Both the position numbers and the translations under genes were made by a program. A stretch of 64,000 nt of DNA. Origin: Anoplopoma fimbria. Taxonomy: Eukaryota > Chordata > Actinopteri > Perciformes > Anoplopomatidae. This document shows, one piece after another, positions 54,119-64,000 of this stretch. Position 1 is the stretch's first letter. The number at the start of each line of letters is the position of its first letter. The notes beneath the pieces were generated by a model. The model ran no database searches. It was given only the letters and a program-made list of their open reading frames with translations, and was not told the origin of the DNA. The stretch lies in the NCBI RefSeq assembly GCF_027596085.1, contig NC_072451.1, forward strand, positions 12,944,618-13,008,617. Direction: 5' to 3'.

Positions 54119-54132
54119 CCAGTAGGTGGCGC
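54119..54132 (+). promoter_or_regulatory. CTCF-like consensus motif in repeat
   Basis: CCAGTAGGTGGCGC matches the degenerate CTCF consensus CCASYAGRKGGCRS at all 14 positions. It lies inside the interspersed element, which has three more GGNGGCGCTA strings in the same orientation. Whether it binds CTCF cannot be told from sequence. Confidence 0.45.
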
Positions 54133-55275
54133 TATGACCTTGTGAACATTTTTGCATGGGAATGTGTTCAGACCTGAACCAGCATCATGCATTAGAGATT
54201 TTGGCCAGACTATTTTGGCCAGACCTCTTTCATGGCGTTTGGCACAAAATTGCCACAAAACTGTCGCCACGCCACATGTCCTTTGATCAAAACTCACCAT
54301 TTTGATAAATTTTGATCATAAAGGTCTTAAGATCATCCTGACCAAATTTGAAGTCGATTGCATAAATTCTGTAGGAGGAGTTCATTAAAGTACAACTACC
54401 CTAGTGGTAGAATGGAATGAAAGTTTCTGGGTATGTAACGGGATGCTGTGTGGACATACACTGCAAATTCCATGGTTATAGGTCAACTGGTATTTACGTT
54501 ATGTGTATTGATGTAGGAAGCCACGCCCCTATCAAGTTCATTGGTCCATATCTTCTAAACGCAACAAGAAACTTTTGATGAAATTGATCAGATAAGGATC
54601 CACAAGAAGTTTGGTGGATCAGACTGAGTGTTCAGGAGGAGTTCGCAAAAATGTGTTTTTCAAAAAATTCAAATTGGCGGAATATTTCGGCAGAGCTTAG
54701 GGTTCCAAGAGGATTTTTTGTAAAGCTCACTGAGTTGCATGTGTGTGTAAAATTTCAAGTCAATTGGGCATTCAGGCTCAGGGGACTTGCTTTTCAAACT
54801 TCTAGGGGGCGCTAGCGAGCAATTATTTCATGCCTGAGCCTGAGACCCATAAAATATCAAAATTTTCACCAGTCCTGATATGCATGTCAATTTGGTGAGA
54901 CTTTGAGCATGATAAAGCCTTCAATAAGGCAATTAATTTGGCTGAAGAATAATAAGAAACAACATTACAGTTTCAAGAGGGCCTTCGCAGCCCGACGATG
55001 TCGGTGCTCGGGCCCTAATGATGGACTCAACACGACCTAGACCGCAGTAAACCTAACTGTCCCAGGATACAGCGTTGATAGCCAAGTGTGTATGAGACAC
55101 ACCAGCTAAGAGAAACCCTGATGAATGTGGGGAAGGTTCTTTACCCTTACCTACCCATTTACATCCATCATCTGAAGTCAGCTCTCAGTCTTTATGTTAA
55201 TCCGGTAACTGTGTCTTGTTAAAATTGTCCTGATGTATGGATGAATCAAATCTCTATCTCTCGCTCTCTCTCCAG

Positions 55276-55350
55276 AGGCAGATCAGAGCAGCAGTCCCAG
55301 TCGTACAGGTGTGGGTTCTGACCAGGAGGACAGTCGAACTACCACAATGG
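55276..55350 (+). CDS. nfic: nfic exon 3
   Basis: 75 bp, phase 1 in and out. The acceptor TCTCTCCAG ends at 55275 and the donor GTAATG starts at 55351. With the G left over from the preceding exon it reads EADQSSSPSRTGVGSDQEDS followed by RTTTM. Human NFIC has an equivalent serine-rich, acidic linker (SGSPRTGMGSDQEDS) after the DNA-binding domain; GSDQEDS is the clearest shared block and is particular to NFIC. It connects the DNA-binding domain to the FQESFVTSG block. Confidence 0.93.
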
Positions 55351-56182
55351 GTAATGTAAAGGATACTCCATTATTGATGAATATTCAGTTTTTCCTTTTG
55401 TGGAACCTGGTTATCTGAAATGTAAATGCACATGTTTTTGTCGATGTATAGGACTGTTTTCCTGTTTTAGTGTCTATCAATTTTCTTCATCAATTTGTTC
55501 AATAATATGAACAACTACAATAATTATGTTACCCATAGATAAGCCATCAACCTTGTTTGATGTGATGGAAAAAATTCCTACCAGGTCCCAAAGGATATTC
55601 AGACATTTGAAAGGGAAGAATTGTGATCACGAACTGTAACATGTCATCCATGTATCGAGATTGTATGGCCTGTACCTCCTAACATTATCGGCATCAACTC
55701 TTTGTGCCTGGAATAGTTTGAAGATGACAAAGGAGAGTCACATGGCCTGAGTCATATATTTTGGGGGGACAGTCTAATCCACCTGATCACTCACATTGAT
55801 GAGTGCAACATGTCATAAGAATTGATGCATTGGTTTTGTGTTGGACCAGTGCTGTAGGATTATGACATAAGGTTTTCAAAATATGAGTACAATTACTTCC
55901 AAACTCAATATCTGGCATAGGAAGAAACTGGAAAGACTTTGATCTTAATGTTATACAATGCAAAACCAACACACTGAAAGAATAAAACAAAAGAAAAGTA
56001 AACGTTACATGATAACAAACTATCAAAAGTGCTAATTCCACATAGCTTTGTACAGGGGAAACACTTTGTACACAAGCACAACTAAAATAATGGTGTACTG
56101 AACATGAAAGAACTTCTCAATAAACTGCTCAAGACGCACACAAACATAGCAGACGTCTCTAAATGCTGTCGTGTTTCTGCAG
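55351..56182. other. nfic: nfic intron 3
   Basis: 832 bp with no recognised content. Confidence 0.7.
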
Positions 56183-56257
56183 ATGGTCCAGAGTTCCAGG
56201 AGAGTTTTGTGACATCAGGCGTTTTCAGTGTCACTGAGCTGGTCCAGGTCTCAAGAA
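56183..56257 (+). CDS. nfic: nfic exon 4
   Basis: 75 bp, phase 1 in and out. The acceptor TTTCTGCAG ends at 56182 and a consensus GTAAGT donor starts at 56258. It reads [20 protein letters not shown] followed by [21 protein letters not shown] is one of the most conserved NFI segments after the DNA-binding domain, and the ES following FQ is the NFIC form. Confidence 0.95.
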
Positions 56258-56877
56258 GTAAGTGGGATTTACCATTAGCTTTAATCTTTACCAACTAACC
56301 ACCACCATTTATTGAACCAACAACTTTTTGAGTTTCAGTTACATTGAGCATGTCCCTCCATTTGATTGAAGAGTTGGCAATGGGGCAGTTCAGATACTTT
56401 GCATAAACAGTACAGTGCTATATTACATCAAATTTAGGAAAAAATTGTTTCCCAATCATCATTTTGACTTGGATACTGATGCATATACTAATTGCCACTA
56501 AGATGCTGGTAATAATTCATTTTAAGTGTTTAAACAGGACAGTTATACAGTGAAGTGAACCTACAGAAATGATGAAGGCTGATTCAAAAAAACCTTATGA
56601 CCAAACTAATCAGGTGCAGCTTTGTGTTTTTTTTACATCTGAATGTGATAATCTGAAGTATCATCTTTACTCTGTTTGCTGCTCTGAACTGGCAGATACA
56701 CCGTATATATCATATGAGGATAATGAACATTTGATTAGCATCACATTTTTGCAAGAAGGGCAAAATGTATTAATAAAGACAACATATTTAGTCACTCAAC
56801 CCAAGTATTAAGCAGCTGATATTTAATTTTGAATATGTAGTGTGTGTGCGTGTGTGTGTGTGTGTGTGTATGTATAG
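56258..56877. other. nfic: nfic intron 4
   Basis: 620 bp ending in a GT-rich stretch and TATGTATAG acceptor. A stop-free frame at 56569-56811 resembles nothing known and lacks splice support. Confidence 0.7.
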
Positions 56878-57010
56878 CTCCAGTAGTCACAGGAGTAGGA
56901 CCTAGTTTCTCTATGGGGGAGCTCCAGGGTCATCTGGCATACGACCTCAACCAGTCTGTCAACCAGCCAGTCAGCCTCAGACGATCACTGGCCAGCACCT
57001 CATCCAGCGG
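56878..57010 (+). CDS. nfic: nfic exon 5
   Basis: 133 bp, entering in phase 1 and leaving in phase 2. It reads [20 protein letters not shown], then [20 protein letters not shown] and TSSSG. Human NFIC has [20 protein letters not shown] and AYDLNPASTGLRRTLPS at this place, so [12 protein letters not shown] identifies the paralog. The four-residue-longer QSVNQPVS part is a local difference from the mammalian sequence. The donor is GCGG|GTAATC. Confidence 0.95.
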
Positions 57011-59203
57011 GTAATCACAAACACACCGACACACACACACTGATTGACTTTTATTTACCCTTACCGTGAGGACATCAGGTGGTGCATAAGCAGCTTTAAC
57101 AATTATTGATGTCAGCCCTTACCATGACCTTAAACTAAGCTTAGTTAGACCCAAGTCAAGACCCTAAACAGCCTGTTAAGAACTCTGTGTGTAAAATTAG
57201 AAGGCCTACCCTCAACCAAAGTCTGTATTTCTAGGCCAAATATAACATAACAAGTTGACAAGGCTGTCCTATTCCAAAGGCTCCATAAATACTGCCTCGT
57301 TTTCCTAAATGTGGAGGACGTTAATGGTGTATCTTTCACAAACTCAAATCCATTATGTGCCAGTCAGTTAGGATTGGGGAGGGACTGGGTAGATAGATAG
57401 GTGAGTGGGTGGATGAGTGAGCGAATGGATGGATGGATGGATGAGTAAGCGAATGGATAGATGGATGAGTGAATAGATGGATGATAGAAAGGGTCAGTAG
57501 ATAGATGAATGGATGAGGGAGTTGATGGATGAAAAGATGGATGGCTGGAGAGATGGATGAGCAAATGAATGGATGGATGGATGGATGGATGGATGGATGG
57601 ATGGATGGATGGATGGATGGATGGACGAACGAATGGGTGGGTGAGTTAGATATATGGATGGAATGAGTCAGTATATGGATGGATGGATGGATGGATGGAT
57701 GATAGATGGATGGATGGATGGAATGGGTCAGTAAATGGCTGGATGGATGATAGATGGATGGATGAGTGGATGAATGGATGATTGGATGAGTTGATGAGTA
57801 AGCAAATGGATGGATGGGTGGATGGGTGGATAGACAGATAAGCGAATGGATGGCTGTATAGAAAGGGTCAGTAGATAGATGGATGGCTGAGTGAGTGAGC
57901 TGATGGGTGGATGAATGGTCTGTGCTATCATTGTGGCCATCACTCAAAAACTTTACATCTTTTTCTGTGCATAAAATATTGATTGGTGTAATTCTGCCAT
58001 GCAGGAAAAAAACATGTATATATGTTCTTTGCATACACATGGTAGTGATCATCATATCCTGCATTATTGATTGATGTTGTATGGTCATAATATGGTTCAG
58101 CCAGTGCATTGAGTAGTGTGATTGTCATATTAAAGTAAAGTAAGGTTGTGGTGGATAGGCATGTAAACTTTCGACACTGCATCTCCATCTCAAAATAGAA
58201 GTTAGAGTTGACATCTTTTTGGACGTTATACAAACCAACGCTATCGATGGAACTGTTCAAAGGTTAAGGGGTGGCACTCAGTGAACTCCAGCCATAAATG
58301 GGAGACAGTCCTGTGAAAAGAGGAAGAACATAACTCCTGCAAACTGTCCTTGGTTTATCTGCCAGCACAACCACAGTCCATTGCTGTAGCTTCCGTACAG
58401 AAGGAGTGAAGAAAGTGTTGTGAGCTAAAGCAAAAGTAGAATACAAAAAATCTGAGTGTTCCATAGTCACTTTGCTGCCACTGACACATTTTATTGGTCA
58501 TGTGAAATAGCTGTATTATTTCCTCTGTAGCTCTACAGGAAATGTATCAAGGCTGGGAAAATAAGCCTGATGATGTCATCACAGGTTATCAAATTCATAT
58601 CAAGTCAGTATCGCTAACTCAAATTCGCAATTTACAGTGAAAATTCTGACACATTTTTATACAAAAAACGTGTATGTTTTATCGCTTGCATAGCTCACAC
58701 TATTTGTTGTTGGAGCTCGACAGTGTCATGTATTTGTGTATTGGTGCCTCTTTCTCAGGCTGAGAATCTGAGGTTTATTCATATTGATGCTGTCGCTGTG
58801 TGAGGTTTTTATTGAACTACCTTAATCCCTTTATAAGTATGATTGTAGTTGGACTACCAGCAAGCTACTGCAAAATGTAGTTAAACTACTAGTTTAATTA
58901 CATTTAGTTCACTTCTCAACACTGGTTAAATATTTCTTAAGCTTTATTTATGGAAACGATCTCTCTGCCAAATGGCAGCTATTATTCATAACATCTGTGT
59001 TCACTAGGGGCCTTACTTCACTCTTTACCCTCCAACCATTTCTTCTACTGTAGATACTGAACTCTTGTAGCCGTTGACCCGAAAGAACCTAATTAAGAAG
59101 TCTCTTTGGACGTATATTTTCTAGCTCTCTGCTTCTAAAACTTCAGACAGTGTAACCTGAAGCCATGATCCTGATGTCTGAGTGTCTTTATATGTGTCTG
59201 CAG
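57011..59203. other. nfic: nfic intron 5
   Basis: 2193 bp. Apart from the GGAT array at 57365-57925, no gene or element was recognised. Confidence 0.6.
57365..57925. repeat. degenerate (GGAT)n array
   Basis: About 560 bp of GGAT repeats, with a perfect core at about 57571-57624, mixed with GAGTGAGC and GGTCAGTAGATAGATG variants that recur as longer units. Its minus strand is open for 257 codons as a [14 protein letters not shown] peptide, a consequence of the 12-bp super-period lacking stops. Confidence 0.93.
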
Positions 59204-59325
59204 GAGTAAGCGTCATAAGTCTGGCTCTATGGAGGAAGAGGCTGACAGTCCAGGAGGGGAGTATTACCCCTCACCTTCCTCTCCTGCCAGCAGCTCCAGG
59301 AACTGGACTGATGACATGGAAGGAG
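59204..59325 (+). CDS. nfic: nfic exon 6
   Basis: 122 bp, entering in phase 2 and leaving in phase 1. It reads [20 protein letters not shown], then [20 protein letters not shown]. Human NFIC has [20 protein letters not shown] and SSRNWTEDMEGG in register. The serine/proline-rich composition is that of the NFI regulatory region, and the KRHK cluster is basic. The acceptor is GTGTCTGCAG (to 59203) and the donor is GGAG|GTAACG. Confidence 0.95.
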
Positions 59326-60655
59326 GTAACGGAATAAGAAAAACGTACATTACCTTTACGGGAAGTTAATAAACAGCAGATATAAATCACTTTATTCTAT
59401 TTGGTTGTATACAGTATCCCCGTGGTGAATTGTATCATCAGAAAATAACCCACGTGCTTATCCTTAAACAAACACATTATTACAAAGTGAAGGAAACAAT
59501 CTACATCTGTACATACACAATGAATAGCATCCCCACCAGTACAGTGAAACTCTGCAGCAATAACAATCCTTGTCCACAAAAGAGATTCAGCTTTTATATA
59601 GGAATGAAGACTGTGTTTTAATTTACAGAGACAAGGTATAATAGCTTGTTCCAAAATATGAGCTAAGGTCTACAATCAGGAAACTCAAAGTGCACTAAAT
59701 TAAGCCAAACTCCACAGAAGAATTATCCTCCAATAAGAAACTAATGATGGAAATGGAGGTTGTGGCTGGAAGGGATGATCGGTGTGTCGTCAGCAGTCAT
59801 GTGGGTGTTGACTTTTATAAAGTGACAGCTCAGCTGCTGCACATGTATATATGAGCAAACAAAATGCAGCAACAGCAATGAAGACTGACCACGAAAAAAT
59901 TTTACTGAGTGGAAAGCTATGGACCGGCTCAGTCATTAATAGCTCAGTCTGGGTATATGTTAACTATAAGTGATGGAATCTGTATGTATCAGATAACATA
60001 GTGTACATGTCACCATTGATTCATCAAACTTCACGAAATCAAGGGGGAGAATGGCTCTAGCGCAGCCTTGTTAGTCGTATCCATCCAAAACCATGGCTTG
60101 ATAACAGATTGTAGAGTAGAGAGTAAATGGTAAATGGACTTGTACCTATATATACTAGCCAATGCCATCTTGGTTTTTGGCCATCTCGATCTTGTTTGTT
60201 AGCAACCAGAAGTAACATGAGAGGGCGGAGCTAAATATATACACTGCTGGCTTGTATTTTATTCTTGCTCTAAACTTAAAACACAGATTTAGACACAATA
60301 GGATTTATATACAGTTCATAAATACATTTCGCCCAACCAGCCAATTAATAAATGAATCATCTTTTTCAGAAAGGCATCAGCAATCGCTGATCATGTCTTC
60401 AATCGTCAATAGTCATAACTGACAAACATTAACATGTTAAAATATTCGAGGAGGGTACTGGTCTGAGGAAAAGTCTGAGGCATCCAGTTTCACACTGACA
60501 AACTCCCTTAAAAGCCCAATAAGGCAGTGGTGGTGCTGGAGGTCAGAAAAAAATGCTCTTACATTGGTCTTCAGACCAAAAAGTTAACAAATACAGGGCT
60601 TCTAGCACTGTTGATTCTAACACCAATAAAATGTCTGACTGCAATTTTGTTTTAG
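59326..60655. other. nfic: nfic intron 6
   Basis: 1330 bp. It contains a fragment at 60124-60145 (TAAATGGTAAATGGACTTGT) that is the reverse of the 3' end of the SINE family at 13352. Otherwise nothing was recognised. Confidence 0.55.
60124..60145 (-). mobile_element. 3'-end remnant of the second SINE family
   Basis: AAATGGTAAATGGACT is the reverse complement of the AGTCCGTTTACCATTT end at 13623-13638, with one mismatch. Only this end is recognisable. Confidence 0.5.
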
Positions 60656-60769
60656 GTCTGTCTCCTCCAGTGAAGAAAGCAGAGCTGGACAGTCCCTCTT
60701 CCCAGGAAGACTCACCAAGACTAGGCTCCTTCACTCAGCACCACCGGCCAGTCATAGCTGTTCACAGTG
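60656..60769 (+). CDS. nfic: nfic exon 7
   Basis: 114 bp, phase 1 in and out. It reads [20 protein letters not shown], then [18 protein letters not shown] and a split Gly codon. SPVKK, QDSPRL and [15 protein letters not shown] are present in the same order in human NFIC. The acceptor is TTTTGTTTTAG; the donor GTCAGT is weaker than the others but lies exactly where the human exon ends (HSG|). No following exon (expected to encode a SPHPSSALHFPT-like block) was found up to 64000, so the 3' part of the gene is outside the window. Confidence 0.94.
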
Positions 60770-60789
60770 GTCAGTATGCATAACAAATA

Positions 60790-60842
<53 letters not shown>

Positions 60843-61373
60843 CTATTTTATTATTATTTGTATTATTATTATTCATTTGTAATTATTTTGTTTTCGACTT
60901 TGATTTACTCATAGGGAAAACATTAAACTTGGAAAGTGGTTTATTTTTGTTGAGCCCTTTATCAGGACTTTTATTTTATTTTTTAAGTATTAATGTGGTT
61001 TGAATTGCCTCTCCAATACACTGAAATATCTAACTGTTTTGCCTTGTTTCTCTGATTATTGCTTGAAAATGTGTGTGCACTTAACCTGGTGGTTCAGATT
61101 TATGAGATGTCGGTTCATTACAGATTGTATGGTGCCCTGTATTCATGTGGGGGGGTTGACCTTAATAAACTCAAACATCGAAATTGCTGGACGATACCCT
61201 GGCTGGAACCCCAAGCAACTATAGGCAGTCCCCTACAATACATTCATACATACGCACATACATATGCACAAACATACATTCATAAATACATACCTACCTA
61301 CCTACCTACCTAAAAAAAGGCCCACTATAGTATGTCATTACAATTTTTTTGAAAAATTACGTTTGTCTAAAAA
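60770..61373. other. nfic: nfic intron 7, simple repeats
   Basis: Contains an (AT)n tract at 60794-60840 and a CATA/ACCT simple repeat at about 61240-61312. No exon. Confidence 0.6.
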
Positions 61374-63278
61374 AAGGCATTGTAAAGATGCTGCTTATTT
61401 ATTTATTTATTTTTTATTCTCAGAAGCACAAAGAATGCAATAATACAATGTACATGTCATTTTTCAATTTTCTCCCCTCCCACCCCCTACCCCAGAACAG
61501 ATCACACTACCTCGATACAGAAAGTACACTACAATATTAATAACTCAAGGAGTTTAAGCAAAATAAGTTAACAAATTACAGGATGGTAAATGAAGAAAAA
61601 CAGAGACAAGTTATGAGTAAAAAAAATAAAATAGAAAAATAATAATTACAATAATAATTAAAATAAAAAAAGACAAAAAGGAAAGTCCAAGGAAAATGGA
61701 AAAGGTTTATGAATCTAAAGAGAGAGTCTTCAATTTGTCAAAGTATTGTATGATCGGACCCCAAGTGGAGAATTTAAAGAACACCAAATCCCTCAACCAC
61801 ATAGAACAATTTGGGGGATGATGAGACTTCCAATCCATTAAGATTTGTCTTCGCGCCAAAAGAGTTGAGAAAGCAATTATGTTTTTGTGTTTATTTATTA
61901 AAGTTTTATCCGTCGCCCTGAACACCAAAGATGCACATATAGGCGTTGGGTAGGAGATTAAGACTGAGGGAGTCTGATAAGACTTTGAATATTTTGTCCC
62001 AGTAAGTTTTGAGTTGTGGACAGCTCCACAACATGTGAGTAAGATCTGCTGGTGAATTATGACATCTATTGCAGCTATCTACCACATTAGAGTACATTTT
62101 CGAAAGTTTGGAGTTAGAGTAGTGCAGGCGATGCTTTACCTTGAATTGTAGTAAGTTTAACCATGCACACGATGAGCTTTTATTGACCCTTATAAGGGCC
62201 TGGTTGAATCTGGAATGCTCGTGCCAAGTTCTTTTTCCCAATCCGCTTTGATTTTACCAATGTTAGTCTCAGTAATTGAGTTGATGATTTGATATATTTG
62301 GGATATAAATCCTTTTACCTTTGGTTGGGTGTTCAGAATTTTCTCATACACTGAGTCTAGAGGTGAATTAGGAAAATTGGAGTTGTAAGATTTGGTAAAA
62401 TGTCGCACTTGGAAATAGCAAAAAAGATCGGATTGAGGGATATTGTATCTTTCAAATATATCTCCGGAACTTCCAAACACCCCATTGATGTATAATTGAC
62501 CAATGTTGGAAATGCCATTTTTAAGCCATAGAGAGAATGCACAGTCTAGTCTGGGTGGGGGAAAGGGGTGATTATCATGAATAGGAGTTAGAGTGGATAA
62601 GTCTGTGAAGCCAAATTATTTACGGAATTGTGTTCAATGTTGCAATTACTATAGGGTTGGTTGAGTATTTTCTTGGGGAGAAGGGTAGTCTAGAGGTTAC
62701 TAATGCTAGAAGAGAGGAAGATGTACACGATTTAGCTTCATTTAGACACCAGCTTACTTGAGGATGCTTGATCCAGTATATTATTCTCTGTATATTTGCT
62801 GCCAAGTAGTAATATCTGAAATTAGGAAGAGAGGGTCCACCTTGAGATTGATGTCTTTGTAGCATCACTTTACTTATCCTTGGTTGCTTATCAGTCCATA
62901 CAAATTCTGTAATATGCTTATCTAGGATAGTAAAAAAGAGCTTAGGCAAGAACACAGGCAGACATTGAAACAAATATAAGAAGCGTGGTAAAACACACAT
63001 CTTAACAGAATTAACTCTGCCTGTGAGTGAAATATAGATGGTTTTCCATCTATCAAAGTCTGTCTTCATCTTACTGATTAATGGAGAGAAATTCCTATGG
63101 TACAAGTTTTCGAATTTTCGAGTGATATAAATGCCCAGATATTTGAATTCAGAATTACATAAACAAAATGGCAGTTGTATTTCTGGTGTCCTTATTGTTA
63201 AATTGTTTAAAGGAGAGCATTCGCTTTTGGAAAAATTGTATCCTGAGAAGGTCCCAAATTGTTTAAGGATACCAACTA
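61374..63278 (-). mobile_element. L1/Tx1-type LINE, ORF2 C-terminal part
   Basis: Minus-strand remnant. From 63278 downwards the frame reads LKQFGTFSGYNFSKSECSPL, FKYLGIYITRKFENLYHRNF, DRWKTIYISLTGRVNSVKM, VLPRFLYLFQCLPVFLPK and VMLQRHQSQGGPSLPNF. Then, after frameshifts, come the C-terminal region and a zinc-knuckle-like CNRCHNSPADLTHMLWSC (about 62085-62030). These are the post-RT blocks of fish L1-clade ORF2. A 3' UTR continues to about 61374. The reverse transcriptase catalytic part is not present, because the element is cut at 63278 by the adjoining transposon. It is frame-broken and inactive. Confidence 0.85.
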
Positions 63279-64000
63279 CCGTATTTTCCGCACTATAGGG
63301 CGCACTGGATTATAAGGCGCACTGTCAATGAATGGTCTATTTTCGATCTTTTTTCATATATAAGGCGCACCGGACTATAAGGCGCATTAAGCGAAACAAA
63401 ACAGTTAGTCAGTCAAACTTTATTAAACGTGTTCACAATAACTCTCAACATTGTTCAAACGTTAATGAGCGTATTCACAATAACTCCCAACCCTGTTCAG
63501 TTGTAACACGTAAAATACAACACAATACACTCACTTTTTCAGTTCATTCCTCGTTCACAAATCCCTCAAATTCTTCATCTTCAGTGTCCGAGTTTAACAG
63601 TTGGGCGATTACGGCATCCAGCATGCCCGGATCCCTCTCGTCATTATCCGAGTCAGAGTCAGTGTCGTTGCTGTTACCTGGCAGTTCAGTGATGATTCCG
63701 GCCTTCGTGAAAGCTCAGACCACAGTTGAGACTGATACCTTAGCCCAGGCATCCACGATCCATTGGCAGATAGTAGCGTAAGTCGCCCGGCGCTGTCTCC
63801 CTGTCTTGGTGAATGTGTGTTCGCCTTCTGTCATCCACTGCTCCCACGCAGCTCGCAGTTTAACTTTGAACGCCCTGTTGACACCAATATCTAGCGGCTG
63901 GAGTTCTTTAGTTAATCCACCCGGAATGATGGCAAGCTCCGAATTAGTTTGCTTCACTTTGTTTTTGACAGCATCGGTGAGATGGGCGCGCATGGAGTCG
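63279..64000 (-). mobile_element. pogo/Tigger DNA transposon (cut by window end)
   Basis: Begins immediately after a TA dinucleotide (63277-63278) with CCGTATTTTCCGCACTATAG. It contains TATAAGGCGCAC repeats characteristic of a fish Tc1/mariner-pogo terminal region. On the minus strand, 63993-63715 is an uninterrupted frame reading MRAHLTDAVKNKVKQTNSEL, then AIIPGGLTKELQPLDIGVNR and AFKVKLRAAWEQW. This is the C-terminal part of the DDE transposase of jerky/pogo-like elements (the LQPLDIGVN block). The frame continues out of the window. It is inserted next to, and probably into, the L1 element. Confidence 0.85.

Larger units (their letters stand above)
51945..55022. mobile_element. long interspersed element with GGGCCCTA-marked ends
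   Basis: Starts TTAAAGCTGCAAGCAGCGAT...GGGCCCTAGC and ends GATGTCGGTGCTCGGGCCCT, ends I recall from a high-copy fish repeat family. No intact ORF. The interior has diverged direct repeats: a block around GGTCTTAAGATCATCCTG followed by CAAATTTGAAGTCGATTGC and AGGAGTT recurs near 52890, 53620 and 54325, so the body is built of units of about 700 bp. Each carries a GGNGGCGCTA string (53431, 53815, 54124, 54804). It is split by a LINE insertion at about 52200-52835. Confidence 0.6.

Noticed and set aside
57336..58109. 257-codon minus-strand open frame rich in Ser-Ile-His-Pro
   Set aside because: Most of it is the complement of the GGAT array; the frame stays open only because the repeat lacks stops.
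61374..64000. Next nfic exon near the right edge
   Set aside because: I looked for an SPHPSSALHFPT-like block and found none. The interval is L1 and pogo/Tigger sequence.

Overview
This window is vertebrate nuclear DNA, almost certainly from a ray-finned (teleost) fish. The coding content is sparse and split into short exons with GT/AG junctions. The non-coding bulk is a typical teleost mixture of tRNA-derived SINEs, several non-LTR retrotransposon families, DIRS-like tyrosine-recombinase retrotransposons, hAT and pogo/Tigger DNA transposons, and long (CA)n and (GGAT)n arrays. There is no sign of operons, CRISPR arrays or prokaryotic genes.

Two genes can be supported, both on the plus strand. 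At the left edge are the last two exons of a small single-pass membrane protein resembling SMIM24 (29-170 and 981-1056). The rest is dominated by one long gene, nuclear factor I/C (nfic), a CTF/NF-I family transcription factor. Its coding exons run from 10941 to 60769, and the C-terminal part lies beyond the right edge. Two alternative first coding exons, 10941-11030 and 37781-37807, both end in phase 0 and both join the DNA-binding-domain exon beginning at 42718. The distal one encodes the KWQLCYD...TWWM amino terminus known from NFI isoforms, and the proximal one encodes a variant of the short MYSP...TQ amino terminus.

The most unusual observation is the DNA-binding domain itself. The vertebrate NFI family normally encodes it in one 532-bp exon. 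Here it is divided into three pieces of 171, 177 and 184 bp, which sum to exactly 532. They are separated by two phase-0 introns of 219 and 3140 bp, both at AG|GT sites. All later exons (75, 75, 133, 122 and 114 bp) keep a consistent reading frame.

Layout: 1-1.1 kb smim24-like 3' end; 2.9-3.2 kb SINE; 4.4-8.3 kb minisatellite with a 28-bp unit; 10.9 kb distal nfic first exon; 11-37.7 kb intron filled with SINEs, LINEs, hAT and DIRS remnants; 35.3-35.6 and 37.1-37.8 kb CpG-rich promoter-like segments; 37.78 kb proximal first exon; 42.7-46.6 kb split DNA-binding domain; 47.4-49.2 kb DIRS-like remnant; 51.9-55.0 kb interspersed element with a CTCF-like motif and a nested LINE; 55.3-60.8 kb nfic exons 3-7 with a (GGAT)n array between them; 61.4-64 kb an L1-type LINE abutting a pogo/Tigger transposon cut by the window end.

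Family assignments rest on reading translated motifs and on memory of the families. No alignment or database search was run.
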